From Sva-07 sp963707515 (GTDB lineage Bacteria > Actinomycetota > Acidimicrobiia > Acidimicrobiales > Ilumatobacteraceae), in NCBI GenBank assembly GCA_963707515.1, contig CAVPQI010000001.1, positions 1,550,001-1,614,000 of the forward strand: 64,000 nucleotides of DNA. Direction: 5' to 3'. A program made the position numbers and the translations under genes. Positions 8,174 to 15,954 of this stretch are shown piece after piece. Every line of letters starts with the position of its first letter. The stretch's first letter is position 1. The notes beneath the pieces were generated by a model. That model was not told the DNA's origin. It saw only the letters and a program-made list of their open reading frames with translations, and made no database searches.

Positions 8174-9141
8174 CCACCCTGACCGACCGATACGTGTGGG
8201 CCGTCGTCCGCAACCTGCCCGAATCGGACCGCGCCGGCGTCGACCTCGAGCTCCGCGACCTCATTGCCGAGATGGTCGAATCCCGCCACGACACGCCGAC
8301 TGGTGAGGCGACGGGCGACGGTCCGGGCGATCCGGAGCGCGACGTGATCGTCGAGCTCGGCAACCCGAACCGCCTCGCCGCCCGCTACGTCGCCACACCA
8401 CGGGCGCTGATCGGGGCCAGCCTGTTCCCCGAGTACCTGCGGGTGCTCAAACTGGTGTGGATCATCGCCGTGCCGCTGGTGACGGCGCTGGCGGTCGCCG
8501 GTGAGTTGATCGACGGCGACCCGACGGTCGGCGGCGTGATCGGCATGCTGTTCGCCGGGGCCTACGGCAGCACCGTGCTGGTGGCGTTCTGGGTGACCCT
8601 CGTGTACGCCGCCCTCGATCGGTCGAGCTACCAGCTCGACTGGACTCCAGACCTGCTGCCGGCGGCACCGCGAGACCCGGACAACACGTTCCGTGTCGGT
8701 GACACGGTGTTCACGCTGGTCGTCATCGCCCTCACGGCAACGGCGCTCGTCTGGCAGCAGTTGTGGCCGTCACTCGACGACGCCGACGGCAACGGCGTCC
8801 CCTTCCTCGACCCGGACCTCTGGGACGGCGCGGCGCAAGCACTCCTGGTGCTGCTCGGGGCGTCGTTCGTCGTCAGCGCCGTGGCCCTCGCCCGACGTCG
8901 ATGGACGTTCACCCTGGCCTGGATCAACGCCGCCGTCGACGTCGCATTCTTCGCCGTCGTGGCGTGGTTGGCACTCGACGAGCGTCTGATCAACGAGCAG
9001 TTCCTCGAGACGCTCGCCGACCGGGCGGACTGGGACACCGTGCCGTCGATCAATCCGTGGCTGATCGTCGTCATCGCCGGCGCGATCGAGATCTGGGACA
9101 TCGTCGACGGCTTCGTCCGCGCCCGCCGCCAGCGTCACTGA
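8170..9141 (+). CDS. PadR-partner membrane protein (HAAS-like N-terminus)
   Basis: This 323-residue protein starts at a GTG overlapping the PadR stop. Residues 1-80 (DRYVWAVVRNLPESDRAGVD, then LELRDLIAEMVESRHD and DVIVELGNPNRLAARYVATP) resemble the helical HAAS/DUF1700-type cytoplasmic domain that often follows PadR regulators. Several hydrophobic segments follow, near residues 95-115, 125-150, 180-200, 220-240, 255-275 and 290-310. It is therefore an integral membrane protein with a soluble N-terminal domain. Translational coupling suggests it works with, or is controlled by, the PadR. No enzymatic motif is seen and its function is unknown. Confidence 0.8.
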   Translation: MTTLTDRYVWAVVRNLPESDRAGVDLELRDLIAEMVESRHDTPTGEATGDGPGDPERDVIVELGNPNRLAARYVATPRALIGASLFPEYLRVLKLVWIIAVPLVTALAVAGELIDGDPTVGGVIGMLFAGAYGSTVLVAFWVTLVYAALDRSSYQLDWTPDLLPAAPRDPDNTFRVGDTVFTLVVIALTATALVWQQLWPSLDDADGNGVPFLDPDLWDGAAQALLVLLGASFVVSAVALARRRWTFTLAWINAAVDVAFFAVVAWLALDERLINEQFLETLADRADWDTVPSINPWLIVVIAGAIEIWDIVDGFVRARRQRH

Positions 9142-9166
9142 CCGCGATCGGCCAGAACGAGATCGG

Positions 9167-9988
9167 TCAGGCGTCCCAGCGGCGGCCGGTGAAGTCGACG
9201 GACCACAACACGAGGCCGGTCGGCGGGGCGACCTGACCGGCGGCGTTGCGGTCCTTGGCAGTCAACACGTCGCCGATCGTGTCGGCGCCACGGCGTCCGA
9301 GACCGACGTCGACGCAGGTGCCGACGATCGAGCGCACCATCTGGTGGCAGAACGACGAGGCGCTGATCTCGAAACGCAGTAGTCGCCCGTCCCAGTCGTT
9401 CGCCACCTCGCTCCAACGCGCCGCGTGGAGGTGGCGGACCAACGACGGGGGGTCCATGCCGGGTGCCGGCCTCGGGCGCCGGCAGAAGGAGGAGAAGTCG
9501 TGCTCACCCACGAGCGGCGCGGCGGCGGCGTTCATCGCGTCGAGGTCGAGCGGGAACGGGACGTGCCAGGTGGTCCGGGCGAGCAGCGGGTTGCCGACGC
9601 GATCGTTCCAGACGTCGTAGTGGTAGGTGCGACCGGTCGCCGAGAAGCGGGCCGAGAATCCGTCGTCGGCCCACTCCGCCGAGCGGACGACGACCTCCGG
9701 GCCGCAGATGCCGTTGAGGCTGCGGACCAGCCGATCGAGGTCGGTGTCGGCAGGCAGTTCACCGGAGACCACCTGTCCCCAACCGTGGACGCCGGCGTCG
9801 GTGCGACCGGCGCCGACGAGCTCGACGGGGCGGCGCACGACCGTGGCGACGGCGGCGCTCAGCCGACCCATCACCGTACGGACACCGACGCTCTCGGCGA
9901 AGCCGCGGAAGTCGGTGCCGTCGTAGGCGACGGTCAGACGGACGACACGCGACGCCACCGGAGCGGCGGTGTCGCGGGGCCCGGTCAC
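9167..9988 (-). CDS. truA: tRNA pseudouridine(38-40) synthase TruA
   Basis: TruA converts uridines 38-40 of the tRNA anticodon arm to pseudouridine. The 273-residue protein has VRLTVAYDGTDFRGF near the N-terminus and the catalytic Asp in GAGRTDAGVHGWGQV. Later motifs are RTYHYDVWN, EHDFSSFCR and FCHQMVRSIVGT, all in family order. It begins 13 nt after rplQ, the usual place for truA at the end of the alpha operon, and converges with the membrane-protein gene to its left across a 25-nt gap. Confidence 0.95.
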   Translation of the reverse strand: MTGPRDTAAPVASRVVRLTVAYDGTDFRGFAESVGVRTVMGRLSAAVATVVRRPVELVGAGRTDAGVHGWGQVVSGELPADTDLDRLVRSLNGICGPEVVVRSAEWADDGFSARFSATGRTYHYDVWNDRVGNPLLARTTWHVPFPLDLDAMNAAAAPLVGEHDFSSFCRRPRPAPGMDPPSLVRHLHAARWSEVANDWDGRLLRFEISASSFCHQMVRSIVGTCVDVGLGRRGADTIGDVLTAKDRNAAGQVAPPTGLVLWSVDFTGRRWDA

Positions 9989-10001
9989 GGGTCGAGCGTC
10001 G

Positions 10002-10370
10002 TCAGACGAGCTCGATGCGCGCCATCGGGGCGTTGTCGCCCTGGCGCGGACCCATCTTCAGGATCCGGGTGTAGCCACCGTTGCGCTCGGTGTAGCGCGG
10101 GGCGACCTCGTGGACGAGCTTGTACGTCATCTCCGGGTCGCCGAGGTAGGCCTGGATCTGGCGGATGCGGTGGACCTGCATCGGGCCCTCCTCCTGCGCC
10201 TTCTTGGCCTTGGTGATCAGCTTCTCGGCGATCGGGCGGAGGTGCTTGGCCTTCGCCTCGGACGTCGTGATCGCCTCGGCGGCGAACAGCGAGGCAGCGA
10301 GGTTGGCCATCATCAGGCGCTGGTGGGCGGCAGAGCTGCCGAAGCGGCGGGAGCGGCGGGGAGTGGGCAT
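10002..10370 (-). CDS. rplQ: 50S ribosomal protein L17
   Basis: L17 lies near the 50S exit tunnel. The 122-residue product begins MPTPRRSRRFGSSAAHQRLM and contains LAASLFAAEAITTSEAKAKH followed by LRPIAEKLITKAKK, the family core. It ends GGYTRILKMGPRQGDNAPMA, then RIELV. It is 34 nt downstream of rpoA, as in most bacteria. The length is typical with no tail. Confidence 0.96.
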   Translation of the reverse strand: MPTPRRSRRFGSSAAHQRLMMANLAASLFAAEAITTSEAKAKHLRPIAEKLITKAKKAQEEGPMQVHRIRQIQAYLGDPEMTYKLVHEVAPRYTERNGGYTRILKMGPRQGDNAPMARIELV

Positions 10371-10404
10371 GGGAGTCCGTCTTTCCTTACGTCACGAGCT
10401 GGCG

Positions 10405-11337
10405 TCAGCCGCGCAGCGTGAGGCCGCGCTCGTCGAGCTTGGCCTTGACCTCGTCGAGGCTCTTCTGGCCGAAGTTGGTGATGTTCAGCAGGTCGTCTTC
10501 GGTCTTCGTCAGCAGTTCGCCGATCGTGTTGACCTGGGCCCGCTTGAGGCAGTTGTTGGGACGCTCCGACAGATCGAGATCCTCGATCGGGAGGTCGAGG
10601 TCGGGCGAGCTGACGGTGGCGTCGACGACCTCACCGAGCTCGAGGCCCTTCGGCTCGTCGGACATCGTGGCGACGAGGTCGACGAGCGAGCGCAGCGTGG
10701 CGCCGGCCGAGGCCAGGGCGTCGGAGGGGGTGATCGAACCGTCGGTCTCGATCTCGAGGACGAGGCGGTCGTAGTTCGTCGACTGCTCGACGCGGGTCGG
10801 CTCGACCTGGAAGGAGACCCGGCGAACCGGGCTGAAGATGGCGTCGACCGGGATGACACCGATCACTCGGTTGTCGTCCTCGCGGTTGCTCGACAGGTAG
10901 CCACGCCCCTGCTCGACCGTCAGGTCGATGGCCAGACGGCCCTTGTCGCTGAGGTGGGCGATCGGCAGATCGCGGTTGAGGACCTCGACGTCGGCCGGGC
11001 ACTCGATGTCGCCGGCGGTCACGACACCAGGACCGCGGGCGTCGAGGCGCATCGTGACGGCCTCCTCCGAGACGGAGGTGACGACGATGTCCTTGATGTT
11101 CAAGATGATGTCGGTGACGTCTTCGTTGACACCCTTGATCGTGTCGAACTCGTGGAGGGAGTCGTCGAAGCGTGCCGTCGTGATCGCCGCACCGGGGATC
11201 GACGACAACAGCGTGCGGCGCAGGGAGTTACCGAGCGTGTGGCCGAAGCCGGGCTCGAGCGGGCCGATGGCGAAGCGCTGACGATTGTCGGCCTCCTCAC
11301 CAAGGGCTTCGATGGATGGGCGCTGCATGACGAGCAT
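10405..11337 (-). CDS. rpoA: DNA-directed RNA polymerase subunit alpha
   Basis: The alpha subunit nucleates RNA polymerase assembly and contacts upstream DNA and activators. The 310-residue protein has the N-terminal dimerisation domain (IGPLEPGFGHTLGNSLRRTL, LSSIPGAAITTARFD) and a C-terminal alpha-CTD with RAQVNTIGELLTKTEDDLLN and FGQKSLDEVKAKL. ATG at 11337 is chosen because GGAAAGG lies about 12 nt upstream. A second in-frame ATG at 11328 is possible. It follows rpsD by 58 nt and precedes rplQ. Confidence 0.95.
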   Translation of the reverse strand: MLVMQRPSIEALGEEADNRQRFAIGPLEPGFGHTLGNSLRRTLLSSIPGAAITTARFDDSLHEFDTIKGVNEDVTDIILNIKDIVVTSVSEEAVTMRLDARGPGVVTAGDIECPADVEVLNRDLPIAHLSDKGRLAIDLTVEQGRGYLSSNREDDNRVIGVIPVDAIFSPVRRVSFQVEPTRVEQSTNYDRLVLEIETDGSITPSDALASAGATLRSLVDLVATMSDEPKGLELGEVVDATVSSPDLDLPIEDLDLSERPNNCLKRAQVNTIGELLTKTEDDLLNITNFGQKSLDEVKAKLDERGLTLRG

Positions 11338-11395
11338 GTGGTTCGGAACCTTTCCGAGGGACGGGACGAGCGAGAGTGGCGTGAAGACGAACGGA

Positions 11396-12013
11396 TTACT
11401 TCGAGTAGAGCTCGACGATGAGCGACTCGCGCACCGGAACGTCGATGTGCTCGCGCTCCGGGAGGCTGCGGACCGTGACCGCCTTGCCACCGTCGCCGGC
11501 CTCGAGCCAGCCGACGAGCGACCGGTCGAGCGTGTCGATGTTGTGCTGGACGACGATCATCTTCTGTGCCTTCGGCGACAGCGACACGACGTCGCCGCGC
11601 TTGCAGCGGAAGCTGGCGATGTCGACGCGCCGGCCGTTGACCTGGATCAGGCCGTGGTTGACGAACTGGCGAGCCTGCGGACGGCTCGACGCCCAACCGG
11701 CGCGGTAGACGACGTTGTCGAGACGCTGCTCGAGCAAGCGGAGCAGGATCTCGCCCGTCGGGCCCTGGAGGCGCTGCGCTTCGAGGTAGGTCTTGTGGAA
11801 CTGACGCTCGAGGACGCCGTAGATGTACTTCGCCTTCTGCTTCTCCTGCATCTGGGCGAGGTACTCGCTGCCGGCGTTGCGGCGGCGGGTGCGGCCGTGC
11901 TGGCCGGGCGGGAAGGGGCGGCGCTCGAGCGCCTGGCGGCCCTTCTCGTTCTCAAAGATGTTGGTGGAAAGTCGGCGCGAGATGCGCACCTTGGGTCCGG
12001 TGTAACGAGCCAT
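11396..12013 (-). CDS. rpsD: 30S ribosomal protein S4
   Basis: S4 is a primary 16S rRNA binder. The 205-residue product begins MARYTGPKVRISRRLSTNIF and carries the S4 RNA-binding domain with SRPQARQFVNHGLIQVNGRR. It lacks the N-terminal zinc-binding cysteines of some S4 proteins, so it is the zinc-independent form. It lies 14 nt after rpsK and ahead of rpoA, the standard alpha-operon position. Confidence 0.96.
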   Translation of the reverse strand: MARYTGPKVRISRRLSTNIFENEKGRQALERRPFPPGQHGRTRRRNAGSEYLAQMQEKQKAKYIYGVLERQFHKTYLEAQRLQGPTGEILLRLLEQRLDNVVYRAGWASSRPQARQFVNHGLIQVNGRRVDIASFRCKRGDVVSLSPKAQKMIVVQHNIDTLDRSLVGWLEAGDGGKAVTVRSLPEREHIDVPVRESLIVELYSK

Positions 12014-12027
12014 GGTTCAGTCTCTCC

Positions 12028-12423
12028 TCAGCCGCGCCGACGCTTGGGCTGGCGGCAACCATTGTGGGGAACCGGCGTCACGTCCTTGATCGAGGTGACT
12101 TCGATGCCGGTCTGCTGGATCGAGCGGACGGCGGTGTCGCGACCCGAACCCGGGCCCTTCACCTGCACCTCGGCGCGACGCAGGCCGTGCTCGATCGCCG
12201 CACGGGCAGCCTTCTCGGCGGCCTGCTGGGCGGCGTAGGGCGTGCTCTTGCGGCTGCCCTTGAAGCCGACGCCACCCGACGACGCCCACGAGATGACGTT
12301 GCCCTCGGTGTCGGTGATCGAGACGATCGTGTTGTTGAACGAGCTCTTGATGTGAACGACGCCGGTGGCGATGTTCTTGCGGTCACGCTTGCGCGGACGA
12401 CGGCTCGCGGTCTGCTTCGCCAT
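12028..12423 (-). CDS. rpsK: 30S ribosomal protein S11
   Basis: S11 forms part of the 30S platform. The 131-residue protein has NIATGVVHIKSSFNNTIVSI, WASSGGVGFKGSRKSTPYAA and GPGSGRDTAVRSIQ, and ends in the conserved basic tail PVPHNGCRQPKRRRG. Its ATG shares one nucleotide with the rpsM stop (TAATG), so the two are translationally coupled. Confidence 0.96.
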   Translation of the reverse strand: MAKQTASRRPRKRDRKNIATGVVHIKSSFNNTIVSITDTEGNVISWASSGGVGFKGSRKSTPYAAQQAAEKAARAAIEHGLRRAEVQVKGPGSGRDTAVRSIQQTGIEVTSIKDVTPVPHNGCRQPKRRRG

Positions 12424-12803
12424 TACTTCCTCACTGCCTTCTTCTTGTTGGCGACCGTGCGCTTCGGGCCCTTGCGGGTCCGAGCATTGGTGTGCGTGCG
12501 CTGGCCGCGCACCGGCAGGCCCTTGCGGTGCCGGACGCCCTGCAGGCAGCCGATCTCGATCTTGCGCTTGATGTCGGCCTGCACGTCACGCCGCAGGTCA
12601 CCTTCGATCTTCAGGTTCTGATCGATGTAGGTACGGATCTTGTTGACCTCGTCCTCGGTCAGGTTCGACACCTTGGTGTCGGGGTCGAGCCCGAGATCGG
12701 CGCAGATCTTCTGCGACGTGGGAAGACCGATCCCGAAGATGTAGGTGAGCGAGATCTCCAACCGCTTTTCGCGGGGGATGTCGACGCCGGCGATACGTGC
12801 CAT
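12423..12803 (-). CDS. rpsM: 30S ribosomal protein S13
   Basis: S13 sits in the 30S head and contacts tRNA and the B1 intersubunit bridges. The 126-residue protein begins MARIAGVDIPREKRLEISLT and has YIFGIGLPTSQKI, RHRKGLPVRGQRTHTNARTR and a basic C-terminus (NKKKAVRK). It is 18 nt after rpmJ and overlaps rpsK by one base. Confidence 0.96.
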   Translation of the reverse strand: MARIAGVDIPREKRLEISLTYIFGIGLPTSQKICADLGLDPDTKVSNLTEDEVNKIRTYIDQNLKIEGDLRRDVQADIKRKIEIGCLQGVRHRKGLPVRGQRTHTNARTRKGPKRTVANKKKAVRK

Positions 12804-12821
12804 GTGATTCTCCTGTACCCG

Positions 12822-12935
12822 TCAGCCCTGACGCTGCTTGTGACGGGGGTTGGTGCAGATGACCATGATGCGACGATGGCGACGAATCACCTTGCAGTTG
12901 TCGCACATCGGCTTGACGCTGGGTCGGACTTTCAT
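12822..12935 (-). CDS. rpmJ: 50S ribosomal protein L36 (zinc form)
   Basis: This 37-residue gene is easily missed. Minus-strand translation from ATG at 12935 begins MKVRPSVKPMCDNCKVIRRH and ends PRHKQRQG. Cys11, Cys14, Cys27 and His32 form the zinc ribbon of the zinc-containing L36 type. It lies between infA and rpsM, the standard order. A zinc-free paralogue may exist elsewhere, as in some actinobacteria, but none is in this window. Confidence 0.95.
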   Translation of the reverse strand: MKVRPSVKPMCDNCKVIRRHRRIMVICTNPRHKQRQG

Positions 12936-12964
12936 GGTTTCTCTACTCGTGCTCTCGAACGTGA

Positions 12965-13189
12965 TTACTTGTACCGGTAGGTGATTCGACCGCGTGTGAG
13001 GTCGTAGGGAGTGAGCTCCACCTGCACCTTGTCGCCGGGCAGGATGCGGATGTAGTGCATGCGCATCTTGCCGGAGATGTGCGCCAAGACCTCGTGGCCG
13101 TTGTCGAGGGCGACCTTGAACATGGCGTTCGGAAGGGATTCCAGGATCGTCCCCTCGAGGACGATCGCATCTTCCTTTGGCTTTGGCAG
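12965..13189 (-). CDS. infA: translation initiation factor IF-1, probable CTG start
   Basis: IF-1 occupies the 30S A site during initiation. The 74-residue OB-fold protein reads PKPKEDAIVLEGTILESLPN then AMFKVALDNGHEVLAHISGK, and ends LTRGRITYRYK. The first conserved residues follow a CTG at 13189, which has AGGAG seven nt upstream and gives the normal IF-1 length. There is no ATG or TTG near it. The alternative is GTG at 13252, giving a 95-residue protein with an unusual 21-residue N-terminal extension. It heads the infA-rpmJ-rpsM-rpsK-rpsD-rpoA-rplQ-truA block; map, often upstream of infA, is missing. Confidence 0.93.
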   Translation of the reverse strand: MPKPKEDAIVLEGTILESLPNAMFKVALDNGHEVLAHISGKMRMHYIRILPGDKVQVELTPYDLTRGRITYRYK

Positions 13190-13283
13190 GGGAGTACTCC
13201 TAGTTCGTACTGCTGAGACACTCGGGTCGTTCTCGGACACGGCAGCGGACACTGCCGGGCGCCAGGGCGACGGTTGGACGTGC

Positions 13284-13316
13284 GCGGCGTCGAACGCCGC
13301 GGTCTGCGAACAGACC
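13284..13316 (-). promoter_or_regulatory. two tandem 5'-leader hairpins upstream of infA
   Basis: Read on the minus strand, GGTCTG-TTCG-CAGACC (13316-13301) is followed at once by GCGGCG-TTCGA-CGCCGC (13300-13284). Both stems are perfect 6-bp helices with TTCG in the loop. The first would begin at about the predicted transcription start. This may be mRNA-stabilising or a regulatory leader. No T-run follows, so terminator function is unlikely. Confidence 0.6.
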
Positions 13317-13324
13317 GGCGTATC

Positions 13325-13353
13325 ATGCTAGCGGCGCCGTTTCGCAGATCCAA
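13325..13353 (-). promoter_or_regulatory. predicted promoter for infA block
   Basis: On the minus strand TTGGAT (13353-13348) and TAGCAT (13330-13325) are separated by 17 nt. This is a good vegetative promoter match with a predicted start near 13317 and a leader of about 130 nt to the CTG start of infA. Confidence 0.6.
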
Positions 13354-13441
13354 TGGCGCGGTCCGCGTCATTTCGCGACGGGTGTGCTAGTAGCTCGACG
13401 GACCATGTTGCCCGCTCGGATCGCTGGGTACGTTCGGCGCC

Positions 13442-14101
13442 ATGCGCTCCCCCCGACACACCCCCACGGCGCCGCTGCTGGTCGCCGCTTCGCTCGCCGG
13501 ACTCGTCGCCCTCGGGGCGTGCGGAGGCGGCAACGACGACTCGGTCGGCTTCGGCGACCTCGACGCCACCAAGGACGGGTTCGCGGCGGTGATGGACGCC
13601 GCCTACGTCGACGCCGGCGAGGACCCGGAGGACGAATCGGCACGCCACCGGGGCCTGCGCGTCGAGGACTGCCTGCTCCTCGACGACGAGGGCATCGCGA
13701 CGCTCCTCGCCGCGCTGGGGACGACCGAGGACCGCGTCGAACCGCGGGTCGGGACGCTCTTCGGTCCGATCGAGTCGCAACAGATCGACTGCGGCTTCGA
13801 CAGCGAGGACTGGAAGGTGCCGGTGATGGTGCTCGCCGGCACGACGACGCTGACCAGGGACCAGCTCGCCGCCCGCCTCGGCGAGAACGACGTCTTCGAG
13901 GTCGTCGACGACGAGATCGACGGCCTCGACCCCGAGACCGTGCTGGTGCTCGATTGGGAGGACGGCCGCTCCTACATCCTGGTCGAGGACGACTTCTTCG
14001 TCCGCGTCAACGTTCCCACCGACGCCGTCGACGACGAAGCGGCGGCGGTCGACGTGCTGCAGGTCGCCGTTGCCGAGGTCGAGCGCACGCTGCAGCCCTG
14101 A
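13442..14101 (+). CDS. putative lipoprotein, unknown function
   Basis: This 219-residue protein has a lipoprotein signal peptide: a basic start (MRSPRHT), a hydrophobic stretch (APLLVAASLAGLVALG) and the lipobox LGAC with Cys27 as the predicted lipidated residue. The mature part is acidic, rich in Asp and Glu, and has two further cysteines (EDCLLLDD and IDCGFD) that could form a disulphide. I recognise no family. A -10-like TACGTT at 13429-13434 lies 7 nt before the ATG, suggesting a leaderless mRNA. It is transcribed divergently from infA. Confidence 0.75.
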   Translation: MRSPRHTPTAPLLVAASLAGLVALGACGGGNDDSVGFGDLDATKDGFAAVMDAAYVDAGEDPEDESARHRGLRVEDCLLLDDEGIATLLAALGTTEDRVEPRVGTLFGPIESQQIDCGFDSEDWKVPVMVLAGTTTLTRDQLAARLGENDVFEVVDDEIDGLDPETVLVLDWEDGRSYILVEDDFFVRVNVPTDAVDDEAAAVDVLQVAVAEVERTLQP

Positions 14102-14119
14102 CCAGCTCGGGCCGTGCGC

Positions 14120-14630
14120 TCAGGGCGCACGGCCGTGGGCGGGCAGGGTGTGCCAGAGGTACTTGAGCTGCTGGGACTCGCTGCCGGGGTCGTCACCGTC
14201 GGCTGTCGGAGGACCGGGTAGGCCACCGGTGACGGCTCGTCCGATCGCCGCGGCGTCGATGACTGGACGGCCGGCGGCCACCCGCTGGGCGAGCGGCGGC
14301 ATCTCCGGCCCGCGGAAGTCGGCGGGCACGGCGCAGGCGCCGCAGGTGGTCGATGCCGAGCGGGCGCCCGAGCAGGCGATCGGCGGCGGCCTGCTCGGCG
14401 AGCCCGGCGAGGATCGACGTCAGCTCGTCGGCCGTGCCGACGTCGCGTGGACCGGTGTGGCTGTCGCCGACGCACAGCGTCGTCCGGCCGAAGACCCCCG
14501 GCGCGAGGATGACGAACGACGAGCCGAAGCGAGGCGACCCGCCGTGGGGGTCGCCGAGGACGTCGAAGGCTCCGTAGACGGGGTACTCCTCGAGGCGCGG
14601 GCAGCGTGATTTGACATGAATACCGAGTAA
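14120..14630 (-). pseudogene. DUF3626-like gene remnant, truncated and frameshifted
   Basis: In minus-strand frame from about 14630 the sequence reads RCPRLEEYPVYGAFDVLGDP, then HGGSPRFGSSFVIL, TTLCVGDSHTGPRDVG and ADELTSILAGLAEQ. These resemble the C-terminal half of DUF3626 proteins. Near 14330 the reading moves to another frame that continues PADFRGPEMPPLAQRVAAGR and ends at 14120. No start codon or N-terminal half is present, and a stop (TAG) lies just upstream at 14633-14631. It is therefore a decayed fragment whose upstream end has been replaced by the promoter of the next gene. The family assignment is from memory and moderately sure. Confidence 0.55.
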
Positions 14631-14645
14631 CTACATACTGGGTAT
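14611..14645 (+). promoter_or_regulatory. PadR promoter with overlapping inverted-repeat operator
   Basis: TTGACA (14611-14616) and CATACT (14634-14639) are spaced by 17 nt. The inverted repeat ATACCGAGTA (14620-14629) / TACTGGGTAT (14636-14645), with one mismatch and a 6-nt spacer, covers the spacer and -10. The start codon is at 14648, so the transcript should be leaderless. Autorepression by the adjacent PadR is the simplest reading. Confidence 0.75.
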
Positions 14646-14647
14646 CC

Positions 14648-15181
14648 ATGGCGGTTCGAGAAGGACTCCTGGCGCTGCTCGATGAGGGCCCGCGCCACGG
14701 CTATCAGTTGAAGACGACGTTCGAGACGGCGACCGGTGGCATCTGGCCGCTCAACGTCGGGCAGGTGTACACCACCCTCGACCGGCTCGAACGCGACGGG
14801 TTGGTCGCCGTGCGCCAGCTCGACGACCACTCGACGGCCCAGAAGGTGTACGAGCTCACCGCCGAAGGTCGCCTCCACCTCGGGGCGTGGTGGCACGCCG
14901 TGCCCGTCGACGAGGCGCCGCCGCGGGACGAGCTGATGCTCAAGGTGCTGATGGCCATCGGCGTCGGTGCCCCCCACGCCCTCGACGTGCTGACCGAGCA
15001 GCGTTCGGCGTTGACCGCGCTGCTCCAGGCTCGCCGCCGCGAACGTCGCCAGGTCGAGACCAGCGACCTCGCCACCGTCCTCGTCACCGATGCGTTGATC
15101 GTCCGTGCCGAGGCCGACCTGCGGTGGCTCGACCTCTGCGAAGCACGCCTCACCGACCCGTCCACCAGGAGCGATCGATGA
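14648..15181 (+). CDS. PadR family regulator of the ABC exporter operon
   Basis: This 177-residue regulator has an N-terminal PadR winged helix (MAVREGLLALLDEGPRHGYQ, VGQVYTTLDRLERDGLV) and a longer C-terminal domain with helices ending in RAEADLRWLDLCEARL, the PadR-s2 dimerisation type (Vir_act_alpha_C-like). It starts directly at a likely leaderless promoter. Its stop overlaps the ATPase start (ATGA), so regulator, ATPase and permease form one operon. It probably derepresses the exporter when a ligand binds; the ligand is unknown. Confidence 0.9.
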   Translation: MAVREGLLALLDEGPRHGYQLKTTFETATGGIWPLNVGQVYTTLDRLERDGLVAVRQLDDHSTAQKVYELTAEGRLHLGAWWHAVPVDEAPPRDELMLKVLMAIGVGAPHALDVLTEQRSALTALLQARRRERRQVETSDLATVLVTDALIVRAEADLRWLDLCEARLTDPSTRSDR

Positions 15182-15954
15182 CCGACCTCACCCAGCACCA
15201 CATCACGACCCGCGAGCGGGCCACCGTCCCGGCCGTCGAGTTCGTCGACGTCGTCAAGGCCTACGGCACGGGCCCGCTCGAGGTGCGCGCGGTCAACGGG
15301 ATCACCACCCGCGTCGCCGATGGTGAGTTCGTCGCGGTGATGGGCCCGTCGGGATGCGGCAAGTCGACCCTCCTCCACCTCGCCGGCGCATTGGAGGACC
15401 CGACGGCGGGGCGGGTCAGTGTGGCCGGACGCGACCTGTCGAGCCTCGATGCCCGCGAGCGCAGCGAACTGCGGCGCCGTCACGTCGGGTACGTCTTCCA
15501 ACGCCTCAACCTCATCCCCGCGCTCACGGCCGTGGAGAACGTGATGCTCCCGCTGGAGCTCGACGGCGTCCCGACGGCCAAGGCCCGCACCGCGGCCCGC
15601 GAGGCGCTCGAGCTGGCCGGTCTCCAGCACCACCTCGACCGCTACCCCGACGACTTCTCCGGTGGACAGCAGCAACGTATCGCGATCGCCCGGGCGGTCG
15701 TCGGTCGCCGCAAGGTGCTCCTCGCCGACGAGCCGACCGGCGCGCTCGACACGGTCAGCAGCGACGGCATCGTCGAGGTGCTGCGCACGCTGTGCGACGA
15801 ACACGGCACGACGGTCGTGATGGTCACCCACGAGCCGCGCTTCGCGTCGTGGACCGACCGAGTCGTCTTCCTCCGCGACGGGCGGATCGTCGACGAGAGT
15901 CGCCCGGCGTCCGTCGGCACCGATCCCGGCGTGCTCGACGGAGGGCTCGGATGA
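15178..15954 (+). CDS. ABC transporter ATP-binding protein (MacB/LolD type)
   Basis: This 258-residue nucleotide-binding subunit powers the adjacent FtsX-like permease. It has Walker A GPSGCGKST (~53), Q-loop VFQRLNLIPA, signature FSGGQQQRIAIARA, Walker B VLLADEPTGALD and the switch histidine in VMVTHEPR. The TGALD form and the pairing with a large FtsX permease place it in the MacB/LolD exporter class. It overlaps both neighbours by 4 nt. Confidence 0.95.
   Translation: MTDLTQHHITTRERATVPAVEFVDVVKAYGTGPLEVRAVNGITTRVADGEFVAVMGPSGCGKSTLLHLAGALEDPTAGRVSVAGRDLSSLDARERSELRRRHVGYVFQRLNLIPALTAVENVMLPLELDGVPTAKARTAAREALELAGLQHHLDRYPDDFSGGQQQRIAIARAVVGRRKVLLADEPTGALDTVSSDGIVEVLRTLCDEHGTTVVMVTHEPRFASWTDRVVFLRDGRIVDESRPASVGTDPGVLDGGLG

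Noticed and set aside
9140..9171. Imperfect hairpin between truA and the HAAS-like gene
   Set aside because: GACCG(c)GATC/GATCGGTC is weak, overlaps both gene ends and has no T-run; not strong enough to call a terminator.
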